NCBI RefSeq assembly: GCF_018122655.1
Contig: NZ_JAGRQC010000007.1
Coordinates: forward strand, 1 to 61,732
Direction of reading: 5' to 3'
Length of the DNA stretch: 61,732 nt
From: Stakelama marina
Lineage (GTDB): Bacteria; Pseudomonadota; Alphaproteobacteria; Sphingomonadales; Sphingomonadaceae
The translations under genes and the position numbers were made by a program. Shown piece by piece: positions 45,243 to 52,646 of the stretch; position 1 is the first letter of the stretch, and each line of letters opens with the position of its first letter. The notes under the pieces are model-generated. The model searched no databases. It worked only from the letters and a program-made list of their open reading frames with translations, and was not told where the DNA came from.

Positions 45243-46619
45243 ATGGCTCGCTTTGAATTTCGTCTGCCGGACATTGGCGAAGGCATTTCCGAGGCCGAGG
45301 TCGTCGAATGGCATGTGAAGGTCGGTGACGTGGTCGAGGAGGACCAGCAGCTTGCCGACATGATGACCGACAAGGCTACGGTCGAGATGGAATCGCCGGT
45401 CGCGGGCAAGGTGCTCGAACTGGCGGGCGAGGCCGGAGACATGATTCCGATCGGGTCGACGCTGGTGGTGATCGAGGTCGAAGGCGACGAGGCCGAGGTC
45501 GAGGAACAGGTTGCGGCCGAAACGCCGGGCAAGGATGCCGAGGGCGAGGCCGAAGCCGCCTGCACGACCGACGAGGAAGACGCCGAAATTCGCGAAGAGG
45601 CGAAGGACAAGAGCCTAAATCCTCCCCCGCAGGGGGAGGGGAACCAGCCGCAGGCTGGTGGAGGGGGATCGCAGCAGGCGAACCGCGCAACGGATGCCTC
45701 CCTCCACCCCTCGCCTTCGGCGAGCGGTCCCCTTCCCCGTTCCGGGGAGGATCATGACCGCCCGGTGCTGGCATCGCCCGCAGTGCGCAAGCGCGCGCAC
45801 GACCTCGGCATCGATCTCGCCGATGTGCGCAGCGATGGCGAGCGCGTGCGGCACGGCGATCTCGACGCGTATCTGCGCTACGGATCGGGCGAGGGCTATC
45901 TTGCCCCGCAGGCCGATCGCGGCTGGGCCGACGAAACGGTCAAGGTGATCGGCATGCGCCGTCGCATCGCCGAGAACATGGCGGCGTCGAAGCGCAACAT
46001 CCCGCACTTCACCTATGTCGAGGAAATCGACGTCACCGAGCTCGAGGCGATGCGCGCCTCGCTCAACGCTAATCGTGGGCAGCGGCCCAAGCTGACGGTA
46101 CTGCCGCTGATCATCGTCGCGATCTGCCGCTCGCTGCCCGACTTCCCGATGATAAACGCGCGCTACGACGACGAGGCGGGCGTGGTGACGCGGTCGGGCA
46201 CGGTCAATCTCGGCATGGCGACGCAGACCGATGCCGGGCTGATGGTGCCGGTGATCCGCGACGCGCAGGACAAGAATGTCTGGCAGCTCGCGAGCGAGAT
46301 CAACCGCCTCGCCGAGGCCGCACGGACGGGCAAGGCGAAGTCCGAGGAGATGCAGGGCGGCACGCTGACCATCACTTCGCTCGGGCCGCTGGGCGGTGTC
46401 GCGACGACGCCGGTCATCAACCGTCCCGAGGTCGCGATCATCGGGCCGAACAAGATCGTCGAACGCCCCGTGTTCGACGGCGACGACATTCGCCGCGCCA
46501 AGCTGATGAACCTGTCGATCAGCTGCGACCACCGTGTCGTCGACGGCTATGATGCGGCAAGCTATGTCCAGGCGCTCAAGAAGCTGCTCGAGACGCCGGT
46601 ACTGCTGTTCGCGGACTGA
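45243..46619 (+). CDS. bkdB: Branched-chain 2-oxoacid dehydrogenase E2 (dihydrolipoamide acyltransferase)
   Basis: A 458-residue E2 core protein. The lipoyl domain (2-80) carries the lipoylated Lys44 in TDKATVEM. A long acidic linker follows, then a peripheral-subunit binding domain (about 178-214: ASPAVRKRAHDLGIDLADV, VRHGDLDAYL). The catalytic domain (about 228-458) has His430 in CDHRVVDGYDA. Oddity: residues about 126-170 of the linker are encoded by a dispersed palindromic repeat read in frame, giving a Pro/Gly/Ser/Gln-rich stretch unlike the rest. E3 (lipoamide dehydrogenase) is not in the window. Confidence 0.94.
   Translation: MARFEFRLPDIGEGISEAEVVEWHVKVGDVVEEDQQLADMMTDKATVEMESPVAGKVLELAGEAGDMIPIGSTLVVIEVEGDEAEVEEQVAAETPGKDAEGEAEAACTTDEEDAEIREEAKDKSLNPPPQGEGNQPQAGGGGSQQANRATDASLHPSPSASGPLPRSGEDHDRPVLASPAVRKRAHDLGIDLADVRSDGERVRHGDLDAYLRYGSGEGYLAPQADRGWADETVKVIGMRRRIAENMAASKRNIPHFTYVEEIDVTELEAMRASLNANRGQRPKLTVLPLIIVAICRSLPDFPMINARYDDEAGVVTRSGTVNLGMATQTDAGLMVPVIRDAQDKNVWQLASEINRLAEAARTGKAKSEEMQGGTLTITSLGPLGGVATTPVINRPEVAIIGPNKIVERPVFDGDDIRRAKLMNLSISCDHRVVDGYDAASYVQALKKLLETPVLLFAD
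45619..45752. repeat. Palindromic repeat element inserted in the E2 coding sequence
   Basis: About 134 bases with terminal inverted repeats ATCCTCCCC / GGGGAGGAT and internal hairpins: CCTCCCCC-GCA-GGGGGAGG, ACCAGCC-GCA-GGCTGGT, CTCGCC-TTC-GGCGAG, CCCCG-TTC-CGGGG. This layout is that of an intergenic repeat, but here it is translated in the flexible linker of E2. The base pattern (C/G runs) is unlike the flanking codons. Confidence 0.75.
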
Positions 46620-46623
46620 TGCG

Positions 46624-46923
46624 ATGGCCCATTTCCTGCTGATCTACGACCTGGCGCCCGATTATCTCGAGCGCCGGGCGGCGCTGCGCGACGAGCATCT
46701 TTCGCTGGCATGGGCCGCAGCGGATCGCGGCGAACTGGTGCTGGGCGGCGCGCTCGACGATCCCGTCGACCGGGCGGTGCTGCTGTTCGAGGGCGACGGC
46801 CCGGAGGGCGCGGAGGCGTTCGCCAAGGCCGATCCCTATGTCACCAAGGGCCTCGTAACGCACTGGCGCGTGCGGCGATGGACCACCGTCGTCGGCGACG
46901 GAGCGGCGACGCCGGTGCGGTAA
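46624..46923 (+). CDS. YciI-like protein
   Basis: A 99-residue YCII-domain protein: HFLLIYDLAPDYLERRAALRDEHL with the conserved His of the family, then LVLGGALDDPVDRAVLLFEG and FAKADPYVTKGLVTHWRVRRW. The family has a ferredoxin-like fold with a His/Asp pair and an uncertain role (a dehalogenase-like activity is known for one distant member). It begins 4 bases after the E2 stop and so shares the operon, though its link to branched-chain oxidation is unclear. Confidence 0.9.
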   Translation: MAHFLLIYDLAPDYLERRAALRDEHLSLAWAAADRGELVLGGALDDPVDRAVLLFEGDGPEGAEAFAKADPYVTKGLVTHWRVRRWTTVVGDGAATPVR

Positions 46924-46993
46924 GCGGCGGTGGAAATCGTGGGGCCGCCTTCCCATCTCCAGTCACTGTGAATGTGATTTTTAGGAGATCGAC

Positions 46994-47683
46994 ATGAAGG
47001 TCCTGATGGTTCTGACGTCGCACGACCGGCTCGGCGATACCGGCGAGAAAACGGGCTTCTGGCTCGAGGAACTGGCCGCGCCTTATTATGTGCTGAAGGA
47101 TGCGGGCGTGGACATCACGCTTGCCTCGCCCAAGGGCGGGCAGCCGCCGCTCGATCCGAAAAGTGCCGACCCCAGCGCGCAGACCGAAGACACGCGCCGT
47201 TTTGAGGCGGATACCGATGCGCAGGCCCGGCTGGCCGATACGCGTCGGCTCGACGACGTCGCGATCGGGGATTTCGACGCGATATTCTATCCCGGCGGGC
47301 ACGGGCCGCTATGGGATCTGGCGGAGGACGCGCATTCGCGCGCGCTGATCGAACAGGCGTTCGCCGCAGGGAAGCACGTCGCCGCGGTTTGCCACGCCCC
47401 TGCGGTTTTCCGCCACGCCAAGGCGGCCGACGGTTCTCCGCTCGTTGCCGGCAAGAAGGTCACCGGCTTCACCAATGGCGAGGAAGCGGCGGTCGGCCTG
47501 ACCGATGTGGTGCCGTTCCTCGTCGAGGATATGCTGAAGGATGCCGGCGGCATCTATTCGAAAACCGACGACTGGGGCGTCCATGTGCTGCATGACGGGC
47601 TGCTGATTACCGGACAGAATCCGGCTTCGTCAGGCCCCGCCGCCCAGGAACTGGTCAGCGCGCTCGCCAAGGTGGCGGCGTAA
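46994..47683 (+). CDS. DJ-1/PfpI (type 1 glutamine amidotransferase-like) protein
   Basis: A 229-residue DJ-1/PfpI superfamily protein close to the Hsp31/glyoxalase III type. The nucleophile Cys133 sits in AAVCHAPAVF, the Glu pocket in GEKTGFWLEELAAPYYVL, and YPGGHGPLWDL supplies the oxyanion region. Likely roles are methylglyoxal detoxification or deglycase/chaperone activity. A ribosome site TAGGAG precedes the ATG. It is the last core gene before the right island and is followed by a strong hairpin. Confidence 0.9.
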   Translation: MKVLMVLTSHDRLGDTGEKTGFWLEELAAPYYVLKDAGVDITLASPKGGQPPLDPKSADPSAQTEDTRRFEADTDAQARLADTRRLDDVAIGDFDAIFYPGGHGPLWDLAEDAHSRALIEQAFAAGKHVAAVCHAPAVFRHAKAADGSPLVAGKKVTGFTNGEEAAVGLTDVVPFLVEDMLKDAGGIYSKTDDWGVHVLHDGLLITGQNPASSGPAAQELVSALAKVAA

Positions 47684-47694
47684 ATTCGGCTGAA

Positions 47695-47731
47695 TGCGCC
47701 AGCTTCTGCCGCACCGGCAGCGGCTGGCGCA
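47695..47731 (+). terminator. Strong extended hairpin after the DJ-1-type gene
   Basis: TGCGCCAGC paired with GCTGGCGCA (9 bp), with a second inner stem CTGCCG / CGGCAG. No good U-run follows. It marks the end of the core segment next to the integrase. Confidence 0.65.
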
Positions 47732-47901
47732 CCCGACAATGCTAAAACTTCTGTCGCAGGCAGTGTCGGGACGTCCCTAACTACTCTGTAAAATCAGGGA
47801 TTTGTCTTCTACCGTGTTCACGGTTGATCGCCCCCGTTTGCCTGCATTTCGATCACCATGTGGGGTCGAAAGTTGGAACAATTTTATGGTGTGTATAACC
47901 T
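47732..47901. other. Core/island boundary, no gene
   Basis: About 170 AT-richer bases between the core hairpin and the integrase start. The left attachment site should lie here (an integrase is usually next to its att site), but no tRNA or tmRNA sequence is present and the direct-repeat partner is not visible in the window. Confidence 0.45.
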
Positions 47902-49038
47902 ATGGCACTGACAGCATCGAAGGTGAAGAACGCCAAGCCCGGTCGCTACGTTGATGGCCGTGGCTTGTGTCTTTTCGTGAAGGAAAGCGGCTCCCGTAGT
48001 TGGGTCTTGCGGATGCAGCATAACGGCAGGCGGCGCGACTACGGATTGGGATCGGCGCTCGATGTGACGTTGACTGAGGCGCGGGACGCCGCAGCCGCAT
48101 TACGCCGCCAGGTTCGCGCCGGGATCGATCCCGGTGGCCGAGCGACGGAAGTCGCGCAAGGTTGTGCCCAGCTTCGAAACGGCAGCGCGCGAGTGCTACG
48201 AGGCGTTGAAGGACGGCTGGAAAAACCAGAACTACCGCAACTGGATCGCCAGCATGGAGAACCATGTCTTCCCGCTAATCGGCAGGAAGCCGTCGATCAG
48301 GTAGACAGCACACACGTGGTCGAGGTGCTCACGCCCATCTGGCTCGAAATCCCCGACACCGCCCGTAAGATCTTGCAGCGCATCGGTGCCGTGCTCGACT
48401 TCGCGCATATCAAGGGCTGGCGGGAAGAAGAGGCCGCGCTGCGTTCAGTCCGCAAAGGATTGCCGCGCCAGACCGACAAGGTCGAGCACTTCAAGGCAAT
48501 GCCCTTTGCGGACATTCCGGCGTTCATGACGGAGCTGACGACTGCATCACCCACTACAGGCCGCGATGCCCTGCGTTTCACGATCTATAATGCCGTACGG
48601 TCGAGCGAAACGCGCAAGGCCGTCTGGACCGAGATCGACCTCGACAAGGCGGTCTGGACCATCCCCGACGAGCGCATGAAGGCAAAGGAAACGCATGTGG
48701 TGCCGCTCTCCAAGGCAGCGGTTTCCATTCTGCGTCGGCGCTGGAAGTCGCGCACGAGCGACGATGGCCTCATCTTCTCGAATAATGGCGAGAAGCCCAT
48801 CAGCGACATGACGATGACCAAGCTGTTGCGCGATGCCGGGATCAAGGGCGCAACCGTCCATGGCTTCCGTTCCGCATTCACCGATTGGGCAGCGGAAAAG
48901 ACCGATTTTCCGAAGAAAGTGGCCGACAAGGCCTTGGCCCACAAGCTGAGCAACCAGGTTGAAGCAGCCTATCGCCGCACCGACTTCTTCGACAAGCGGC
49001 GGGAGTTGATGGCGATGTGGGCCGAATTCATCGGCTAA
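47902..49038 (+). CDS. Tyrosine integrase with out-of-frame central segment
   Basis: A 378-residue phage/island integrase. The N-terminal arm-binding domain (DUF4102 type: LTASKVKNAKPGRYVDGRGLCLFV) and the C-terminal catalytic domain are clear, and the active-site set is complete: Arg233 (NAVRSSETR), His320/Arg323 (HGFRSAF), His347 (ALAHKL) and Tyr357 (AAYRRTDFF). Residues about 78-131 are gibberish in this frame. The next forward frame over the same DNA (48133-48292) reads PVAERRKSRKVVPSFETAA and on to NHVFPLIGRKP, the expected core-binding domain. One extra C near 48130 and one missing base near 48292 explain this. Either a damaged integrase or two sequence errors. Confidence 0.9.
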   Translation: MALTASKVKNAKPGRYVDGRGLCLFVKESGSRSWVLRMQHNGRRRDYGLGSALDVTLTEARDAAAALRRQVRAGIDPGGRATEVAQGCAQLRNGSARVLRGVEGRLEKPELPQLDRQHGEPCLPANRQEAVDQVDSTHVVEVLTPIWLEIPDTARKILQRIGAVLDFAHIKGWREEEAALRSVRKGLPRQTDKVEHFKAMPFADIPAFMTELTTASPTTGRDALRFTIYNAVRSSETRKAVWTEIDLDKAVWTIPDERMKAKETHVVPLSKAAVSILRRRWKSRTSDDGLIFSNNGEKPISDMTMTKLLRDAGIKGATVHGFRSAFTDWAAEKTDFPKKVADKALAHKLSNQVEAAYRRTDFFDKRRELMAMWAEFIG

Positions 49039-49070
49039 ACGGAATCGTAGGCGTCGATCCGCAAGATCGG

Positions 49071-49086
49071 TGATATCTAGATATCA
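49071..49086. promoter_or_regulatory. Operator copy 1 (TGATAT-N4-ATATCA)
   Basis: TGATATCTAGATATCA, a perfect 16-base palindrome upstream of the HTH/UDG-like operon and before the predicted -35 (TTGACT at 49095). The same half-sites and spacing recur 46 bases downstream. Confidence 0.75.
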
Positions 49087-49094
49087 TTTTTCTG

Positions 49095-49140
49095 TTGACT
49101 CGGACCTTTATATGAGTGATATGAAGATATCACAAAGGAG
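49095..49140 (+). promoter_or_regulatory. Promoter, operator copy 2 and ribosome site of the HTH/UDG-like operon
   Basis: Predicted -35 TTGACT (49095-49100), 17-base spacer, -10 GATATG (49118-49123). The second operator copy, GTGATATGAAGATATCAC (49116-49133), covers the -10, and the ribosome site AAGGAG (49135-49140) is 6 bases before the ATG. A protein bound to both operators would shut the promoter, which suggests autorepression, probably by the HTH protein encoded first. Confidence 0.65.
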
Positions 49141-49146
49141 CCGGTC

Positions 49147-50052
49147 ATGGAAATTCCCTCTCTCAGCGAAGTTGAAATCAACTTGCGGCATTGCCTTCTA
49201 CTGAAGGCAGATGACCTTTATTTCACGCTTGCCGACCCGGCTGGTTCGAAGGTGCGAAATGAATTTCTCGGGATCGAGGTCGAGGGGCTTGCAGATGAAA
49301 ATCTGTCCGAAGCCGAGATCGCATCAATCGATCTGGCGCGCTTTGCTATTTCGGATCGAGTTCTTCTGCTGTTCGGGATGTTGGAGCGTCGCCAGCTCTC
49401 CCTTCACCATGAGCATCGACCGGACGTTGAGTTTGCTCGGAACGATGCGCTCGATTTCCTGGAACACTTTCTGTCCACCCTCCCGGACGTCGCGCTGGGC
49501 GGCCTAGACCTTACCGCAGCAAGGAATGGCGAAGTCCGAAGGATCTACGAGCTTGCTTACGCATGGCTCAATCTCATCGAGACAATCGAAGGGGCCTTCT
49601 ATGGGGAGACCGAATCGTCGCTAACGGTGGGCGATTTGGCCCTCCTCTCAGGCCTGGACACGCGCACGATACGTAACCGCTGTGGTCCAGATAAGCTAAT
49701 CAGGACGAGTGCGGCGAGGACATCCCAGGATCGCAACAGCGCTTCTCCGGCATTTGTTCACCTTCACGCACTTGATGCGGTAGATTGGCTGAAAAGTCGC
49801 AAGGACTTCCATGTCTCTGCCGTCGATCCCGCGTGGATCACCCAACGCTTGGCGAACGCCAATCCGGCAAACTCAACGCGTGGTTTGCTAATGGCCAGCA
49901 TCATAAATCTAGGCCCATTGGCATCGCTCGCCCCAGCTTTTGATTTCACGGTCGAAGATGCGCGACGTTGCTTTGACCAGGGCGAACTTTTGCCAGCCTC
50001 TATCTCCGAAGCCCTCATCCAGAAAATCCAGAAATTCGAAGGAACTCTCTGA
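49147..50052 (+). CDS. HTH-containing protein, probable autoregulator of the UDG-like gene
   Basis: A 301-residue protein I do not recognise as a named family. An acidic N-terminal part of about 150 residues is mostly helical. It is followed by a clear MerR/HTH-like segment (about residues 158-182: LTVGDLALLSGLDTRTIRNRCGPDKL) and a helical C-terminal part with DAVDWLKSRKDF. Preceding the gene are two identical-spacing palindromes, one over the -10, so it is a good candidate repressor of its own operon. The UDG-like gene starts about 100 bases downstream. AT-richer codon use marks it as island DNA. Confidence 0.75.
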   Translation: MEIPSLSEVEINLRHCLLLKADDLYFTLADPAGSKVRNEFLGIEVEGLADENLSEAEIASIDLARFAISDRVLLLFGMLERRQLSLHHEHRPDVEFARNDALDFLEHFLSTLPDVALGGLDLTAARNGEVRRIYELAYAWLNLIETIEGAFYGETESSLTVGDLALLSGLDTRTIRNRCGPDKLIRTSAARTSQDRNSASPAFVHLHALDAVDWLKSRKDFHVSAVDPAWITQRLANANPANSTRGLLMASIINLGPLASLAPAFDFTVEDARRCFDQGELLPASISEALIQKIQKFEGTL

Positions 50053-50150
50053 TGCGCTCGATTCCGAACAAGTTCTCGCAATATGCAGACTGAATACGAG
50101 GGTTGGCGACTCAATCCCTCAACGACCCGGCTGCCATTCCAAATCTTAGG

Positions 50151-50846
50151 ATGGAAAGCTGCCAGATTCGAAATCGTGAAGTGACAATGTGCTACGCGCC
50201 CTTCGACCACGTTAATCGGGACGCTCGGATTGTCATTGTCGGCATGACGCCTGGGCGTCAGCAGGCCGGAAACGCACTGCGGGCCGCCCAAGCGGCGCTC
50301 ATGAATGGCATGCCTCTCGACAAGGCTGCCAAAGAAGCAAAGGTCTTTGCCAGCTTCTCTGGTTCAATGCGCGGCAACCTGGTCCGGATGCTTGATCTCG
50401 TTGGTATCGCCGAACTGTTAGGATTGGAGACGACGGCCACACTGTGGGACCGCGACTCCACGCTCGTTCACTTCACCTCGGCACTACGTTATCCCGTCTT
50501 CGTGGATGGTGATAACTGGTCAGGCAATCCTGACATGGTCAAAACGCCAGAATTGAGGCGCTGGCTTGAAGACTACACTGGCGAGGAACTCGCCGCTTTG
50601 CCGGACGCCATTTTAGTGCCACTCGGCCCGAAGGTCACTGCTGCGCTCAATCATCTGGCGTCGCTTGGGCAGTTCGACAAGAAACGGATTATGGCTGGCC
50701 TTCCTCATCCAAGCGGAGCCAACAACGAACGAATTGCCTACTTTCTAGGCGAAAAAGCCGCCGATCTTTGCTCAGCCAAGACGAACACAGTTGCGCTCGA
50801 CACCGCACGTGAAGCGCTTCGCGCTCGCGTGAGCCAACTAAAGTAA
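50151..50846 (+). CDS. Uracil-DNA-glycosylase-superfamily-like protein
   Basis: A 231-residue protein with the two landmark motifs of the UDG superfamily: motif A-like RIVIVGMTPGRQQAG (about residues 25-39) and motif B-like GLPHPSGANNER (His186). The two flank a helical middle in the expected order, with LVPLGPKVTAAL before motif B. Superfamily members flip out and remove altered bases. No catalytic Asp in the GQDPYH style of classical UDG is seen; position A has a Thr-Pro pair, so the base specificity may be unusual. ATG 50151 is one option; ATG 50187 and a TTG at 50103 are others. It is the second gene after the HTH regulator in an integrase-linked island, so a defence role is likely but inferred. 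Confidence 0.7.
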   Translation: MESCQIRNREVTMCYAPFDHVNRDARIVIVGMTPGRQQAGNALRAAQAALMNGMPLDKAAKEAKVFASFSGSMRGNLVRMLDLVGIAELLGLETTATLWDRDSTLVHFTSALRYPVFVDGDNWSGNPDMVKTPELRRWLEDYTGEELAALPDAILVPLGPKVTAALNHLASLGQFDKKRIMAGLPHPSGANNERIAYFLGEKAADLCSAKTNTVALDTAREALRARVSQLK

Positions 50847-51045
50847 TCGTCTTGATGAGGGCCTTACCTGGCCCGCGCGCAGCCGGCGGTCGTGCAAAAC
50901 ACCGGCTGATCGGACTTGGGGCTCACTTTCTCCCCTAAGCGCCCGATCCCTGAACGCCGGGCATGGCGTGACAGCACGGAGAGACGGCAACAAAATCATC
51001 CTTGACGAGCTATCGATCATAAAGTGCTGCTACCGTCAGCAGTTG

Positions 51046-51243
51046 TTATCTGCTCGCCACACGCAGTCGCATGACAAGTGCATGGAGGCTGGCGGTGGTT
51101 ACGCGAGTTGCGTTGCCGATCTTCACCGTTTCGAGTTCGCCAGCTGAAATCAGCTCGTACAGCTTCGTACGTCCTACGCCTATCATACGGGCAGCGTCAT
51201 TAATCCCAACGCAGATCGGTTCGATGTGTTGATGCCCGCTCAT
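51046..51243 (-). CDS. Excisionase/AlpA-like small HTH protein
   Basis: A 65-residue winged-HTH protein of the MerR-like HTH_17/excisionase type: GINDAARMIGVGRTKLYELISAGELETVKIGNATRV. Such proteins direct excision by the neighbouring integrase or control early island genes. It overlaps the AlpA-like gene upstream by ATGA, so the pair is co-translated. Opposite orientation to the integrase. Confidence 0.82.
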   Translation of the reverse strand: MSGHQHIEPICVGINDAARMIGVGRTKLYELISAGELETVKIGNATRVTTASLHALVMRLRVASR

Positions 51244-51446
51244 TCCGCCGGTTCCTCTTCACGATAGCGAGCGGGATCGGCGATCCAGCGATTGATGGCA
51301 GACTCGTGCCAGCCCGCGCCGTGGATGCTGATTTTGACCTGCGACGGAAACGTGCCCTCTGCGATTTTGCGATAAATGGTGGAGCGGGAAAGGCCGGTGC
51401 GGTCGAGCACGGTTTTGAGGCGGATAATGCGTTCGGTATTCGACAT
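51240..51446 (-). CDS. AlpA family transcriptional regulator
   Basis: A 68-residue AlpA-like HTH protein: IIRLKTVLDRTGLSRSTIYRKIAEGTFPSQVKISIHGAGWHESAINRWI. AlpA from CP4-57 activates the excisionase gene/integrase of a cryptic prophage, so an island mobility role is likely. The gene leads a two-gene operon with the second HTH protein. Confidence 0.9.
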   Translation of the reverse strand: MSNTERIIRLKTVLDRTGLSRSTIYRKIAEGTFPSQVKISIHGAGWHESAINRWIADPARYREEEPAE

Positions 51447-51854
51447 GGGGCATTCTCACTTTGACATTTGCAGCCCCTCGTCGGAACATAATGAGAACTT
51501 TTTGGAAAGGCGCAAGGGCCAGGTTCAGTTGGGATTCGGGCAATTCTTCAACGATTTGCACGATTTGAACCAGCTATGGACGGTTAGAGACGTTCGCGGA
51601 CAAACCACTCCGTTGCCCTTGGTTCTGAGAATTTTTTCGCTCGACGCAATCTTGCGGCTGGCACGCGCGAATTTGCGACAGCAGCGACGGATTTCCGCGC
51701 CAGCTTTGCCGGATTTCACGCACGAATCTGCCTTTTCTCGCGCAATCGGCTGGGCGGCTCAGTTTGAAGCTTTGCTAGAATGCTAAGTTAAGCTTAGTCT
51801 TTTGGGATTATTTCAAACTAGACACAAGTTTACATAAGCGGCAAAACACTAAGC
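51447..51854. other. Control region between the AlpA-like genes and abiEi
   Basis: About 410 AT-rich bases with divergent promoters for the two operons. Near abiEi there is CTAAG-TTAAG-CTTAG (51783-51797, containing the palindrome TAAGCTTA) and a second ACTAAGC just before the ATG, plausible AbiEi operator sites since AbiEi antitoxins repress their own promoter through inverted repeats. Short frames here (for example on the plus strand at 51376) are not credible genes. Confidence 0.5.
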
Positions 51855-52643
51855 ATGACTACGCGTTTGGACAGCAGGCTAAACCAACTCCAGCAGGAGC
51901 TTCCGGAAGGACTTTTGGTCGATGCCGCTTGGCTGGAGGCCAATGGCTATTCGTCCGCGCTGCGCAGCCAGTATGTAAGTTCCGGCTGGCTCGATAGCCC
52001 AGCGCGACGGGTCTATCGCCGTTCACGCGGGCCTATGACCTGGCAGCAGGTCGTAATCTCGCTCCAGACCATGCTTGACCTTCCACTGACCGTTGGCGGT
52101 CGCACCGCGCTCGAACAGCAAGGCTATGCCCACTACCTTTCGGCAAACGTCCATACAGTTCACCTTTACGGACCGACACGACCGCCAACCTGGCTGGACG
52201 ATTTGCCGCTCGACGTGACATTCGCATGGCACAACAGCTTGCGCCTGTTTCCGGCAGATTCCGACACGCCACCATTGCCAAGCCCCACCATGTATAGTGC
52301 CGCTGGCGCGCAATTGCCGGTTCGCTACTCGAGCAAGGAACGCGCCGTTCTCGAATTGCTCGATGAACTGCCCAAGCATGAAAGCTTTCATCAGGTCGAT
52401 GCCTTGATGGAAGGCTTGAGCGATCTCAGCCCGCGTCGCCTGCAAACTCTTCTCGAAGCCTGCTCCAGCGTAAAGGTGAAGCGGCTGTTCCTGTTCTTTG
52501 CCGACCGGCACCGCCATGCGTGGCGACCGAAACTCGACTTGACCAGGATCGATTTGGGTTCCGGCAAACGGGTCCTGGTGAAGGGGGGCAGGCTCGATCC
52601 GCAATACGACATCACGGTGCCTGCCGATCTTGGAGTGCAATAG
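51855..52643 (+). CDS. abiEi: AbiEi antitoxin/transcriptional regulator (type IV TA)
   Basis: A 262-residue AbiEi-family antitoxin. The N-terminal winged helix (about residues 17-60: EGLLVDAAWLEANGYSSALRSQ, VRRVYRR-like ARRVYRRSRG) binds the operator. The C-terminal region (about 75-262) has the family pattern GGRTALEQQGYAHYL, RYSSKERAVLELLDE and the lysine-rich end KRVLVKGGRLDPQYDITVP. It neutralises the AbiEii nucleotidyltransferase without direct binding, as in type IV systems. abiEii starts 3 bases after its stop. Confidence 0.88.
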   Translation: MTTRLDSRLNQLQQELPEGLLVDAAWLEANGYSSALRSQYVSSGWLDSPARRVYRRSRGPMTWQQVVISLQTMLDLPLTVGGRTALEQQGYAHYLSANVHTVHLYGPTRPPTWLDDLPLDVTFAWHNSLRLFPADSDTPPLPSPTMYSAAGAQLPVRYSSKERAVLELLDELPKHESFHQVDALMEGLSDLSPRRLQTLLEACSSVKVKRLFLFFADRHRHAWRPKLDLTRIDLGSGKRVLVKGGRLDPQYDITVPADLGVQ

Positions 52644-52646
52644 GAA

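Noticed and set aside
47684..47901. A tRNA or tmRNA as integration site of the right island
   Set aside because: No T-arm GGTTCGA-like sequence or cloverleaf is present; the hairpin there looks like the end of the DJ-1-type gene.
51376..51786. A 136-residue frame between the AlpA-like genes and abiEi
   Set aside because: It begins antisense inside the AlpA-like gene and shows no family; the region looks like control DNA.
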